Below, piece by piece: positions 35,494-44,677 of a stretch of DNA of 64,000 nucleotides (its first letter is position 1; each line of letters opens with the position of its first letter). A program made the position numbers and the translations under genes. The notes under the pieces were generated by a model. The model worked only from the letters and a program-made list of their open reading frames with translations, had not been told where the DNA came from and did not search any database. The DNA comes from Saccharopolyspora_C sp047200635 (GTDB lineage Bacteria; Actinomycetota; Actinomycetes; Mycobacteriales; Pseudonocardiaceae), in contig NZ_JBJZOI010000013.1 of NCBI RefSeq assembly GCF_047200635.1, positions 1 through 64,000 of the forward strand, read 5' to 3'.

Positions 35494-36492
35494 GTGCTGG
35501 CCCTCGTCATCGCGTTGGCGCTGGTTTTCGACCTGACCAACGGGTTCCACGATTCGTCGAACGCGGTGGCGGCGCCGGTGGCGACCAGGTCGCTGCGCCC
35601 GGGTCCGGCGGTGCTGCTGGTCGGCTGCGCGCAGCTCGCCGGGGCGCTGCTGGTCGGGATGGCCGTCGCGGACACGGTGGGCGGGGTGGTCAGCCTGCCC
35701 CGCGAGCTCGTGCTCGGATCGGTCGGCGCCGCGCTCACCTCGGCGATCCTGTGGAACCTGGTGACGTGGTGGTGGGGCCTGCCGTCCAGCTCCTCGCACG
35801 CCCTGGTCGGAGCGCTGGTGGGGGCCTGCACGATGACCGCCGGAGCGTCCGCCGTGCACTGGGGCGGTTGGCACGGCGGGAACGTGTCCGGTGTGCTCGG
35901 CGTGCTGCTGGGCCTCGCGGTGTCGCCGCTGGCCGGGGCGGTGGTGAGCGGGGCGTGCGCCCGGGCGGCGCGGGTGGGCCTGCGCAGGGCGCGGCGCCGG
36001 GTGGATCGACTCGTCCGGATCGGGGAGTGGGGCACGGCGGCGGCGCTCGGGTTCGCGCACGGCGGCAACGACGCGCAGAAGACGATGGGGGTGGTGACGC
36101 TGCTGCTCGTCTCGGCGGGCGTGCTGCCCGAGTTCCGCGTGCCGCTGTGGGTGAAGCTCGCCGCCGCGCTGGCGTTGATCACGGGCACCGCGATCGGCGG
36201 CGGACGCATCGTGCGCACCCTCGGCCGCGGGATCTACCGGATGCGTCCGCTGGACGGGCTGGTCAGCCAGGGCAGCTCCGCCGGTGTCATCCTCGCCGCC
36301 GCGTCGGTGGGAGCACCCGTGAGCACGACGCACGTCGTGGCCGCCGGGGTGGTGGGCGTCGGGGCCGAGCACCGGCGCCGTCGCGTGCGGTGGGCCGTCG
36401 TCCGGGAGATGGCCTCGGCCTGGCTGGTGACCATGCCGGTGACCGCGGTGGCCGCGGCCCTGCTGGCGCCCCTGTGGGCGTGGTTCGCGTGA
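35494..36492 (+). CDS. PiT-family inorganic phosphate permease
   Basis: The protein has 332 residues from this start. It has both PiT signatures, TNGFHDSSNAVAAPVATRSL near the N-terminus and FAHGGNDAQKTMGVVTLLL near residue 185, with about ten hydrophobic helices. It should import phosphate with a cation across the inner membrane. GTG 35494 is chosen because family members begin directly with the first helix (LALVIALALVFDL); a GTG at 35461 would add 11 residues. Neither has a clear ribosome site. It overlaps the next gene by four bases. Confidence 0.88.
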   Translation: MLALVIALALVFDLTNGFHDSSNAVAAPVATRSLRPGPAVLLVGCAQLAGALLVGMAVADTVGGVVSLPRELVLGSVGAALTSAILWNLVTWWWGLPSSSSHALVGALVGACTMTAGASAVHWGGWHGGNVSGVLGVLLGLAVSPLAGAVVSGACARAARVGLRRARRRVDRLVRIGEWGTAAALGFAHGGNDAQKTMGVVTLLLVSAGVLPEFRVPLWVKLAAALALITGTAIGGGRIVRTLGRGIYRMRPLDGLVSQGSSAGVILAAASVGAPVSTTHVVAAGVVGVGAEHRRRRVRWAVVREMASAWLVTMPVTAVAAALLAPLWAWFA

Positions 36493-36917
36493 GGCTCCCG
36501 AGGGCGTGGTTCCTGCCGCCGCAGCACGACGTGCTCGCCATGCTGCTGGACCAGGCCGACACCTCCCGGGACGCGGTCGAGCTGCTGGGCCGGTGGGTTC
36601 GCCGGGAGCTCGCCGCCCTGGAACCCGATCCCGGCACCACCGAGATCGTCCAGGCGATCGGCGCCGCCAGCCGGGCGTGCCGGCTCGCCGTGTCGATGCT
36701 CCCGCACCCCGGTGCGGCGGAGGTGGCCGAGGAGGCCGGCCGGTTGCTGGAGCCCGCCGAGCACGGCTACCGCTCGGCGATCATCGCCCTGGACGCCGAG
36801 GCCGACCTGCGCGCGGAGATCCGGCGGCGGGAGCTGTACCGGCGCGCCGAGCACGCCACGACCGCGATGGCGCGGGTGCTGCACCGCATCTGGTACGCCG
36901 TCAGCAAGACCGGCTGA
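36489..36917 (+). CDS. PhoU-like DUF47 protein
   Basis: The protein has 142 residues and is mainly helical. The opening FLPPQHDVLAMLLDQADTSR and the helix-rich rest resemble DUF47/PhoU-like partners of PiT permeases, which are usually about 205-215 residues, so this one is short. Its GTG overlaps the permease stop (GTGA), a common arrangement for pit and its regulator. It probably modulates phosphate uptake. Confidence 0.7.
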   Translation: MRLPRAWFLPPQHDVLAMLLDQADTSRDAVELLGRWVRRELAALEPDPGTTEIVQAIGAASRACRLAVSMLPHPGAAEVAEEAGRLLEPAEHGYRSAIIALDAEADLRAEIRRRELYRRAEHATTAMARVLHRIWYAVSKTG

Positions 36918-37043
36918 CCGCGCGCCCGTCGAGCGGCGGTGACTCGATCAACGGCGCCAGGGCGGTGGGGCCACTGCGGCCGGATCGCCACCCCGACGTC
37001 GCGCGGCGGCGAGCGCGGCCACCCGCATGGGCGGGCGCGGGAC

Positions 37044-37262
37044 TCACGCCCGCTGGGGCAGGCGGAGGTGGTGCGGCAGGTGGTGCTCCACGTGCGTGTC
37101 CGGCCCCGGGAAGAACAGGCTCACGCGCCCGCTCTCCAGCCAGTGCACCGCGTAGGGCGGTTCGCCGTCCGGTCCGCGCACTTCGACGACCTGCCCCTTG
37201 CGGCGGTGGTCGTCCAGGTGGACTCCCTCGACGACCAGCCAGTCACCGACCTCGGCCCTCAT
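37044..37262 (-). CDS. DUF1918 small protein
   Basis: The protein has 72 residues. MRAEVGDWLVVEG at the start and PYAVHWLESGRVSLFFPGP are hallmarks of DUF1918, an SH3-like beta fold. M. tuberculosis members such as Rv0569 are hypoxia-induced. Function is unknown. GAGGGGAC precedes the ATG. It follows the DUF1876 gene in the same direction. Confidence 0.88.
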   Translation of the reverse strand: MRAEVGDWLVVEGVHLDDHRRKGQVVEVRGPDGEPPYAVHWLESGRVSLFFPGPDTHVEHHLPHHLRLPQRA

Positions 37263-37395
37263 GTCCCCTCACCCCGCGCGCACCGCCGTTTTCCACTCCC
37301 AGCACAGGATCGCAGCGGGATCGGCGCGGGGAAGTGCCGAAGGGCCCGGTCGGCGGCACCGGTTCGGGCGGGGCGCGTGGTGAGCGGCCCGCGCC

Positions 37396-37656
37396 CTAGC
37401 TCCGGAACGTCGCCGAGCGGCCGGTGGCCTCCTCGACGTCCGCGATGGACGCGTCCAGCAACTGGTGGGCCAGGTCGGACAACGCCCGTGCGGTCGCCAG
37501 CTCAGCGCCGATCTCGGGGATGTCGGTGTCCCTCGGGTTGCGCTTGGCCAGCCCCCGGCCCGCGATCCCGCCTCGGGTCTGCAGGCGGGCCTCCGCCGAC
37601 GTGTGGTCGCTGTGCTCGTCGATGTTCACCAGAACCGTCCACCGCTCCGTGCGCAT
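37396..37656 (-). CDS. DUF1876 protein (Rv1738-like)
   Basis: The protein has 86 residues. RTERWTVLVNIDEHSDHTSA and the C-terminal LDASIADVEEATG are typical of DUF1876. The M. tuberculosis member Rv1738 is among the most strongly hypoxia-induced proteins and has a fold like ribosome hibernation factors, so a role in idling ribosomes is plausible. GGGGAGGAATC precedes the ATG at 37656. Confidence 0.88.
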   Translation of the reverse strand: MRTERWTVLVNIDEHSDHTSAEARLQTRGGIAGRGLAKRNPRDTDIPEIGAELATARALSDLAHQLLDASIADVEEATGRSATFRS

Positions 37657-37866
37657 GATTCCTCCCCTGCTCGCGAACGACGCCAGGGTGGTGCCGACCT
37701 CGCGCGGGCTCCCAGAGTCCTAAGCCCCCCGTCGCGGGAGGTGGCCATTCGAGGCTTTCGCCCCTGCCACCCGGTGCGGTCCGACGCGACGCTGGACCCG
37801 GCCCGGCCGGGAGTTCCCGTCCGGGGGATCTCGGGTCCGGCCGACCTCGACGACGTGGGAGCGATG

Positions 37867-38868
37867 ATGGCGGTACGGTCGATGCCGACTGCGAACGAGG
37901 TGCGGACGGCGCTCGCGAGCGCCTCCCGCGCACCATCGGTGCACAACACCCAGCCGTGGCGCTGGCGAGTCGCGCGGCATTCCGTCCACCTGTACCTGGA
38001 TCCCGATCGCGCGCTGGGCGCGCTCGACCCCACCGGTCGGGAATCCGTGATCAGCTGCGGCGCGGCGCTGCACCACGCCCGGATCGCCTTCGGCGCCGAG
38101 GGCTGGCGCACGACCGTGCACCGGGTTCCCAACCCCGGCACCCCCGATCACGTGGCGGCCATCGAGTTCGGCCGGATGGACGGGCCGGACCCGGAGGCCG
38201 TCGAGCTGGTCGCGGCCGCGCAGCGGCGCCGCACCGATCGCCGGCCGTTCCTGCCCGATCCCGTTCCCGGCGAACTGGTGGAGGGGTTCGCAGCGGCCGC
38301 GGTGGCCGAGGGCTGCGCGTTCGAGCCGATCACCGACGACCGGCACCGGCGGGACCTCATGCTCGCGATCGAAGAGGCGGGGGATCGGCAGCGGAGGTCC
38401 CCGGACTACCGCGCGGAGCTGGCCGAGTGGGCCGGCAGGCACGTTCCCGGGGCCGAGGGCGTTCCCGCCGGGTCGATCCCGCAGCGGCACGACCGCGGCA
38501 TGCCGGAGCGGGACTTCAGCCTGGCCGCGGAAGGCGAGCTCGCGGTGCCCGTCCTGGACGACGGTGCGCTGCTGGCGGTCCTCTCGACCGCGGGGGACGA
38601 CGGCGGCAGCTGGCTGGTGGCGGGCGAGGCGCTGAGCGCGGTGCTGCTGCTGGCCACCCGCGCCGGGCTGGCGACCTGTCCGCTCAGCCAGATCGCCGAG
38701 GTCGGCCTGTCGCGCGAGCACGTGCGCGACCACGTCCTCGCTTCCCCGAGGTATCCGCAGCTGGCGCTGCGCCTGGGGTGGCCGGTCACGGCGGAGCTCC
38801 CCGGGCCGCCGACGCCGCGCCGGCCGATCGACGAGTGCGTCGCGCCGCTGGACGACTCCTGGAGCTGA
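37867..38868 (+). CDS. Acg-type nitroreductase-family protein
   Basis: The protein has 333 residues. It has APSVHNTQPWRWRV near residue 24, SVISCGAALHHARIAF, RRTDRRPFLPDP and ATCPLSQIAEVGL. It is most similar in wording to the 46725-47720 paralog (shared DLMLAIEEAGD/DLMLAIDEAGD, GALDPTGRE and PPTPRRPI), indicating a duplication within the island. Of two tandem ATGs, 37867 has better spacing from GGGAG. Confidence 0.9.
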   Translation: MAVRSMPTANEVRTALASASRAPSVHNTQPWRWRVARHSVHLYLDPDRALGALDPTGRESVISCGAALHHARIAFGAEGWRTTVHRVPNPGTPDHVAAIEFGRMDGPDPEAVELVAAAQRRRTDRRPFLPDPVPGELVEGFAAAAVAEGCAFEPITDDRHRRDLMLAIEEAGDRQRRSPDYRAELAEWAGRHVPGAEGVPAGSIPQRHDRGMPERDFSLAAEGELAVPVLDDGALLAVLSTAGDDGGSWLVAGEALSAVLLLATRAGLATCPLSQIAEVGLSREHVRDHVLASPRYPQLALRLGWPVTAELPGPPTPRRPIDECVAPLDDSWS

Positions 38869-38907
38869 CGGGCGCCCGCGCCCGCACCGCCGGGGTCGGG
38901 GCGCCGC

Positions 38908-41157
38908 TCAGATCCGGGCGCGCGCGGCCTCCAGTACCAGGGCGCGCTCCGCTCTGGCCACGGCCCGCCGCACTCCGCCGAGGGCGTCCGGGTTCACCGA
39001 GATCGAGGTGATCCCCCACCGCACCAGTCGTTCGGCGTACTCGGGATCGTGCGAGGGCGCCTGCCCGCACAGCGAACTCGGGACACCTGCCCGCCGCGCC
39101 GCCCCGATGATGCCGCGCACGGCGTCGAGCACGGCGGGATCGCCTTCGTCGAACAGCGGCGCGCAGAGCTCCGAATCCCGGTCGGTGCCGAGGACCAGCT
39201 GGGTCAGGTCGTTGCTGCCGATCGACACCCCGTCGACGCCCAGCCGCACGTACTCCGGGAGCCAGTGCACCACCGACGGGACCTCCGCCATGATCCACCG
39301 CCGCAACCCGCGATCGGTGCCGAGCGGGCTGCCGTCCACCTCGCGCAAGCAGGCTTCCAGCTCCCACCGGGTGCGCACGAACGGGATCATCAGGTGCAGG
39401 TTGCGGAAGCGCTCCCGGACGCGGGCCACGGCGGCGAGCTCGGCGCGCAGCAGGACGGGGGAGCGCACGTAGCGGAAGCAACCTCGGAAACCGATCATCG
39501 GGTTGTTCTCCGACGGTTCGTGGACGTCCCCGCCCCGCAGGTCGCGGAACTCGTTGCTGCGGAAGTCGGCGGTGCGGTAGAGCACCGGGCGCGGGTGGAA
39601 GGGCTCGGCGATCGCGCGCAGCGACTCCTCCAGGCGGGCGACGACCGGCTCGGCGCCCCGCTCCGCGATCGCGGCGGCGGGGTGCGTCCCCCCGAGCGCG
39701 TCGGTGAGCAGGAACTCGGCCCGCAGGAGCCCGACCCCGTCCACCGGCAGCGCCGCGACGCGCTCGGCCTCCTCGGGCAGCGCCAGGTTGACCATGATGC
39801 GCGTGGCCAGGGGTTCGACGGCGGTCGCGGCCTCGGTGGTGGTGGCGCTCGCGGCGGGCGCGGCCCCGCCGGAGGGCTCCGGCGCCGCTCCCTCCCGCAC
39901 CGTTCCGCCGCCGCCGTCGACCGTCACCACCGCCCCGTCCCGCAGCGCGGCGGTGGCGTCGCCGGTGCCGACCACGCACGGTGTGCCCAGCTCGCGGGAG
40001 ACGATGGCGGCGTGGCAGGTGATCCCCCCGGTGTCGGTGACCACGGCGGACGCTCGCCGCAGGATCGGCAGCCAGTCCGGCGCGGTGGTGGGGGCGACCA
40101 GCACGTCGCCGGGCCGCAGACGCGCGGCTTCCCCGGGTGAGCGCACGATCCGCGCGGGGCCGTCCGCGACGCCCGGTGCCGCGCCGTGCCCGCTGACCAG
40201 GATCCGGCCCGGCTCCCGCCGGGACAGCGCGGTGATCGGCCTGGTCTGCAGCAGGTGGATCGTCCCCGCCTCGATGGCCCACTCGACGTCCTGCGGGCAG
40301 CCGAAGTGCTCCTCCACGCGGACCAGGAGTTCCGACAGCGCCCGGAGTTCGCCGTCGTCGAGCGCGCGGCGCCGGGATTCCTCCGGCGGCACCGGGACCT
40401 CGCGGTCCCCGCCCGGGCCGTGCACGAGCTTGCGCTCCTTGGCGCCCACGTCGGCGCGCACGACGCGGAGCCCGTCCTTGGCGACTTCGTAGTGATCGGG
40501 CCGCACGCGGCCGCCGACGATCGCACCGCCGAGGCCGTAGGCCGCTTCCACCACCATCGTCGAGCGCTCCCCGGAGGCGGGGTCGGCGGTGAAGGCGATG
40601 CCGGCGCGGTCGGGGGCGACCATCCGCTGCACGACGACCGCCATCGCGGGCTCCTCGTCGATGCCGTGCGCGGCCCGGTAGACCAGCGATCGGGGGGTGT
40701 ACAGCGACGCCCAGCAGTCCACGACGCGCGCGAGGAGGTCCTCGGTCCCGGCCACGTCGGTGTAGCTCTCGTTCATCCCGGCGAAGGAGGTGAGCGGGGA
40801 GTCCTCGGCGGTGGCCGAGGAGCGCACCGCGACCCGGGCGGTGTCGCCGAGCGCCCGGTAGGCGTCCTCGACGGCCGAGCGGATCTCGGCGGACACGCCG
40901 CCGCGGTGCACCAGCTCGGCCAGCCGCTGGTGGCAGCGCTGGAGCTGCTCGGGGTCGTCGGCGGCGGCCAGGGCCTCGCGGACCGCCTCGCCGACCGCCA
41001 CCGGATCGACGCAGGCCCGGAAGGCGTCGGCGACCAGCACGAATCCCGGCGGCACCGGGAAACCGGCCCGCACCAGTTCGCCGAGCTGCGCCCCCTTGCC
41101 CCCGGCCACCGCGGAGTCGGCGGACCGAAGCTCGTCGAATCGTCGAACCCACGCCAT
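38908..41157 (-). CDS. ppsA: Phosphoenolpyruvate synthase
   Basis: The protein has 749 residues. The N-terminal ATP-grasp domain starts at residue 1 (GGKGAQLGELVRAGFPVPPG; VRSSATAEDS near 112). The swivelling phosphohistidine domain has GGITCHAAIVSRELGTPC with catalytic His382. The C-terminal PEP/pyruvate barrel has GSNDLTQLVLGTDRDS and SSLCGQAPS with the proton-donor cysteine. It converts pyruvate, ATP and water to PEP, AMP and phosphate, feeding gluconeogenesis. An alanine- and proline-rich linker sits near residues 430-455. AGAGGTGGG precedes the ATG at 41157. Confidence 0.92.
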   Translation of the reverse strand: MAWVRRFDELRSADSAVAGGKGAQLGELVRAGFPVPPGFVLVADAFRACVDPVAVGEAVREALAAADDPEQLQRCHQRLAELVHRGGVSAEIRSAVEDAYRALGDTARVAVRSSATAEDSPLTSFAGMNESYTDVAGTEDLLARVVDCWASLYTPRSLVYRAAHGIDEEPAMAVVVQRMVAPDRAGIAFTADPASGERSTMVVEAAYGLGGAIVGGRVRPDHYEVAKDGLRVVRADVGAKERKLVHGPGGDREVPVPPEESRRRALDDGELRALSELLVRVEEHFGCPQDVEWAIEAGTIHLLQTRPITALSRREPGRILVSGHGAAPGVADGPARIVRSPGEAARLRPGDVLVAPTTAPDWLPILRRASAVVTDTGGITCHAAIVSRELGTPCVVGTGDATAALRDGAVVTVDGGGGTVREGAAPEPSGGAAPAASATTTEAATAVEPLATRIMVNLALPEEAERVAALPVDGVGLLRAEFLLTDALGGTHPAAAIAERGAEPVVARLEESLRAIAEPFHPRPVLYRTADFRSNEFRDLRGGDVHEPSENNPMIGFRGCFRYVRSPVLLRAELAAVARVRERFRNLHLMIPFVRTRWELEACLREVDGSPLGTDRGLRRWIMAEVPSVVHWLPEYVRLGVDGVSIGSNDLTQLVLGTDRDSELCAPLFDEGDPAVLDAVRGIIGAARRAGVPSSLCGQAPSHDPEYAERLVRWGITSISVNPDALGGVRRAVARAERALVLEAARARI

Positions 41158-41369
41158 GACCCACCTCTCCCCGGCAGCCCAGTCCGGCACCCGTCCCCAC
41201 CAGCGGTGGTGCCCGCGCCCGGGGTGCGCGAAACGCACGCCCGGCCCGGACGGTCCGCCGCCGTCCCCGCTTCGGTGCCGCCCCGCGCCGGGGGCGGGAC
41301 GCGACGAGCGCGGGGACGACGCGGCCGACGATCGACCGGCCGTCCGGCACCGCGGCCCGCCGGGCGTCA

Positions 41370-41771
41370 TCACCCGCGGAACGTCGAGCGCCCTCCCGGG
41401 CCCCCGCGAGCGGGCGGCGGAGTTGCCGAGGAGCTGAGCGCCCGCGCCGCCGCCGCGAGGACCACGAGCTCCAGCACCAGGCTCGCCAAGCCCGCCGGAT
41501 CCCAGGAGTCCTCGCGGAAGCCGGGCAGGCCGGTGGTGCGGCTCAGCACGAACCCGAGGAACATTCCCGCGCTCACGGCGCCGCCGAGCAGCCACGCCCA
41601 CGTCGCGGGCCGGAGCAGCACCGCGAACGCCACGACCAGCAGCAGCACCGCGCCCACGACGAACAGCACGCCCAGGTAGGTGGCGTCCTCGAAGCTGTCC
41701 GGCGCGAGCACGAGGTGGATCACCGCGAGGAGCCCGCAGGCGACGGCGGCGGTGTAGCAGGTGGCGCGCAT
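41370..41771 (-). CDS. Four-helix membrane protein, unknown
   Basis: The protein has 133 residues with four hydrophobic helices (about 5-24, 33-53, 56-76 and 91-113) and a proline- and glycine-rich tail. GGAGGAACCC precedes the ATG at 41771. I do not recognise the family. It lies upstream of the PEP synthase gene in the same direction and divergent from a USP. Confidence 0.7.
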   Translation of the reverse strand: MRATCYTAAVACGLLAVIHLVLAPDSFEDATYLGVLFVVGAVLLLVVAFAVLLRPATWAWLLGGAVSAGMFLGFVLSRTTGLPGFREDSWDPAGLASLVLELVVLAAAARALSSSATPPPARGGPGGRSTFRG

Positions 41772-41921
41772 GGGTTCCTCCGCTCCGGTGCGGGCGAACC
41801 GGAGACCTGTCCGGCCGCGGGCAATCCGCCGTCCCGTTGCTCCGTCAGCGGCGCCCCGGCCCGGTCGGGCTCCGGGACGCCCCGCGCTCGCCATCGTGGC
41901 GGCGCGAGCGGCCGCCGGCCA

Positions 41922-41935
41922 TTGCCGTTGGTCCC
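41922..41935 (-). promoter_or_regulatory. Possible DosR/DevR-like box
   Basis: On the minus strand, GGGACCAACGGCAA keeps the GGGAC half and CGGC but loses the last positions (9 of 12 of GGGACnnTCGGCCC). It lies 104 bases before the rightward USP and 151 before the leftward membrane protein gene. Confidence 0.35.
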
Positions 41936-42038
41936 GGATCGCGGCACGCGGCGGCGCACCACCCGGCACGGACGAAAGCCCGTTCCGGGGCCCCGCCGCC
42001 GGTGCGACCGTGGTCCCGTCCCCGGCGGAGGAGGTCAC

Positions 42039-42920
42039 ATGAGCAGCGCGCGTCCCGGCCCGATCGTCGTGGGGTTCAGCGGAACGCCCGGTTCCAGGCA
42101 GGCGATCCGGTGGGCGTGCCGCGAGGCGTCCGCGCGGAGGCGGGAGCTGCACGTGGTGCGCGCCTTCTCGATACCGCTGGAGGAGCTCACCCGGATCCAC
42201 CTCCCCGCCGAGTCCGTCGACTTCGGACCGCTGCGCGCGGACGTGGAGCACGAGGTGGACGGGGTGGTGGCGGAGTGCGCGCGGGAGTGGCCGGAGTTGA
42301 CCGTCACGGGCGAGACCCGGCTCGGGCATCCCGCGATGGTGCTGCGGGAGGCCGCCGAGAAGGGCGACCTGCTCGTGCTCGGAAGCGCGCAGCACGGACG
42401 GCTGCACCACGCCCTGCTCGGATCCACCTCCGACGAGCTGCTCCGGGGCTCCGCGGTGCCCGTCGCCTTCGTCCGGGGGACCGAGCGGGAGGAGCGTCGC
42501 CGGGTCGTGGTCGGCGTCGACGGCTCCCGGATCAGCGCCCGGGCCGTGGGCTTCGCCTTCGACCACGCGGCGCGGCACGGCGCCGAACTCCTCGCCGCTC
42601 TGGCCTGGGACGAGTTGCCCAGGGACGCGATCGCCCCGGCCGGCGGCTGGAGGCTCGACTGGACCGACGTCACCCGCAGCTGCGAGCGGCAGCTCGCCGA
42701 GTCGATCGCCGGGTGGCAGGAGCAGTACCCCGACGTCCCGGTGCGGCACGAGGTCACGACGACGGAGCTCCCGGCCGAGCTGCTGCTGCGCCACGCGCGG
42801 GAAGCGGACCTCGTGGTCGTGGGGCGGCACGGCCGTTTCCTGGTGCACGCCGCGATGGTGGGTTCCACCGGTCGCGCGGTCGCCCACCAGGCGCCGTGCC
42901 CGGTCGTCGTCGTGCCCTGA
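42039..42920 (+). CDS. Universal stress protein, tandem domains (one degenerate)
   Basis: The protein has 293 residues. Domain 1 starts IVVGFSGTPGSRQAIRWAC, where the usual aspartate of GxDGS is replaced by serine, and its loop reads GSAQHGRLHHALLGSTSD, so the normal G-x2-G is broken. Domain 2 starts VVVGVDGSRISARAVGFAF and ends GRHGRFLVHAAMVGSTGR, intact. Only the second domain is expected to bind ATP. GGAGGAGG precedes the ATG at 42039. Confidence 0.9.
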   Translation: MSSARPGPIVVGFSGTPGSRQAIRWACREASARRRELHVVRAFSIPLEELTRIHLPAESVDFGPLRADVEHEVDGVVAECAREWPELTVTGETRLGHPAMVLREAAEKGDLLVLGSAQHGRLHHALLGSTSDELLRGSAVPVAFVRGTEREERRRVVVGVDGSRISARAVGFAFDHAARHGAELLAALAWDELPRDAIAPAGGWRLDWTDVTRSCERQLAESIAGWQEQYPDVPVRHEVTTTELPAELLLRHAREADLVVVGRHGRFLVHAAMVGSTGRAVAHQAPCPVVVVP

Positions 42921-42957
42921 CCCGCGCGGCGAACGCCGGGGCCGACTCGCGGGCGGT

Positions 42958-43983
42958 TCACCCCCCGGGCACCAGCACGGCCGCTCCGCGCACGCGGTCG
43001 TCGGCCAGGTCCCGCAGCGCCGCGTCGGCGCGGTCCAGCCGGTACGGCGTGGTCGTCACCCGCAGGCGGTGGCGGTCGGCGAAGCGCAGGAAGTCCATCC
43101 CGTCGCCCCTGGTGTTCGAGGTGACGCTGCACAACGTGCGTTCCTGGAACAGGTGCCGCTGGTAGTCGAGCTCCGGGATCGCCGTCAGGTGGATCCCGGC
43201 GACCGCCAGCGTCCCACCGCGCTGCAAGGCGGCCAGCGCCACCGGAACCAGCTCGCCGGCCGGGGCGAACAGCACCGCCGAGTCCAGCGGTTCCGGTGGC
43301 TCCTCGTCCGCGCCACCGGCGGAGGCAGCCCCCAGGTCGAGCGCGAGCGCTCGGGCACTCGCGGACCGGGTGAGCACGTGCACGCGCGCGCCGCTGGCCA
43401 CCGCGACCTGGATGGTCAGGTGCGCGCTCGCCCCGAACCCGTACAGGCCCAGCACTCCGCCGACGGGAACCCGCGCCCGGCGCCACGCCCGGTAGCCGAT
43501 CACCCCGGCGCACAGCAGGGGAGCCAGCTCCGCGTCCGCGTACCCGGCGGGCAACCGGTAGGCGAAGGCGGCGGGCACCGCGGTGAACTCGGCGTAGCCG
43601 CCGTCCGCGTCCCAGCCGGTGAAGCGCGAGCTCGGGCAGAGGTTCTCCCGCCCGCGCAGGCAGAACCCGCACCGCCCGCAGGTGCCGCGCAACCACGGGA
43701 TGCCGACCCGCTCGCCCAGGTCGAATCCGGTGGCGACCGGATCGCAGGCGACGACCTCCCCGACGACCTCGTGCCCTGGCACGACGGCCCGGCGGTGGGC
43801 GGGCAGGTCGCCCTCGGCGACGTGCAGGTCGGTGCGGCACACCCCGCAGGCCAGCACCCGCACCAGCAGGTCCCCGGACTCCTGGGCCGGGACGGGGCGC
43901 AGCACCCAGCGCAACGGCTCCCCCGCGAGCGGGCCGGGTTCCCGCACGATCCAGGCGTTCATGGTGTCGGCGATGGATGCCAT
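42958..43983 (-). CDS. Zinc-dependent alcohol dehydrogenase
   Basis: The protein has 341 residues of the MDR superfamily. It has CGVCRTDLHVAEGD (catalytic zinc cysteine), GHEVVGEV, the structural-zinc set CGRCGFCLRGRENLC, and a nucleotide site GLYGFGASAHLTIQVA. The last differs from the usual GxGxxG, giving G-x-G-A-S-A. It most resembles AdhA/AdhP-type NAD-dependent enzymes acting on primary alcohols or aldehydes, useful for fermentative NAD recycling. GGGAGGAACGGG precedes the ATG at 43983. Confidence 0.88.
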   Translation of the reverse strand: MASIADTMNAWIVREPGPLAGEPLRWVLRPVPAQESGDLLVRVLACGVCRTDLHVAEGDLPAHRRAVVPGHEVVGEVVACDPVATGFDLGERVGIPWLRGTCGRCGFCLRGRENLCPSSRFTGWDADGGYAEFTAVPAAFAYRLPAGYADAELAPLLCAGVIGYRAWRRARVPVGGVLGLYGFGASAHLTIQVAVASGARVHVLTRSASARALALDLGAASAGGADEEPPEPLDSAVLFAPAGELVPVALAALQRGGTLAVAGIHLTAIPELDYQRHLFQERTLCSVTSNTRGDGMDFLRFADRHRLRVTTTPYRLDRADAALRDLADDRVRGAAVLVPGG

Positions 43984-44131
43984 CCCGTTCCTCCCGGGGC
44001 GCCCGCGCCCGTCCCCGCCGAGGGGAGGGGCCGGGGCCCACCAGCCACGACCGGATTCCTGCGGTGGCAACGTCGCACGTGCCGGACCCGGGCACCAGGG
44101 AACATGGGCCCCGCTCCCGCGCGGACCCCGG

Positions 44132-44536
44132 TCACGGTGCCCCGGCCACCGCCCGGACGAAGTCGGACGCGGTCACCACGCCCCGTATCGCACCGGCGTC
44201 CCAGACGAACGCCGCGTCGCTGCCCGACTCGACCAGGCGGGCGGCGGCGACCGCGCCGGTGTCGTCGACCCCGACGCCAGGTGCGGGCCTGCGGCACAGC
44301 TCCGCCACCGGGACCCGCTCGCCAGGTCTCCTGGCCGCGATGCCGAACAGCAGGTCCGCCGCCGTGACCAGACCGAGCGGGTCCTCCGGCAGGACCGCCA
44401 GGTGGTGCACGCCGCGGCGGTACATCTCCCGCAGCGCGTCCACGGCGTCCAGCTCCCCCCGCACGGTGATGACGGGACCGCTCGCGAGCTCCCGCGCGCG
44501 AGGCAGGTCCTGATTCGCGGAACGATCTGTGCTCAT
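44132..44536 (-). CDS. Tandem CBS-domain protein
   Basis: The protein has 134 residues, essentially two CBS motifs. The first is VDALREMYRRGVHHLAVLP...GLVTAADLL and the second is AAARLVESGSDAAFVWD...GVVTASDFVRAV. Stand-alone CBS pairs of this size, often DosR-regulated in mycobacteria (Rv2626c), bind adenine nucleotides. It lies 148 bases before the alcohol dehydrogenase gene. GGGGGAGG lies very close to the ATG at 44536. Confidence 0.85.
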   Translation of the reverse strand: MSTDRSANQDLPRARELASGPVITVRGELDAVDALREMYRRGVHHLAVLPEDPLGLVTAADLLFGIAARRPGERVPVAELCRRPAPGVGVDDTGAVAAARLVESGSDAAFVWDAGAIRGVVTASDFVRAVAGAP

Positions 44537-44646
44537 ACCTCCCCCGTGGCCCGGAGCGCGCGCCCCCTCGTTCGCGCGGCCCGTCGTTTCCCGGAGCGCG
44601 GGCGGTGGGCACCCCGAAGCATCGGACGACGCGGCGGCCGGCGCCA

Positions 44647-44660
44647 GGGGCGATCGGCCC
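44647..44660 (+). promoter_or_regulatory. DosR/DevR-like box
   Basis: GGGGCGATCGGCCC matches 11 of 12 fixed positions of GGGACnnTCGGCCC and is itself nearly palindromic. It sits 17 bases before the HAD gene start and 111 before the leftward CBS gene, so it fits better as a site for the CBS/alcohol dehydrogenase transcript. Confidence 0.4.
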
Positions 44661-44677
44661 GAGCGGACGGGGGCGCG

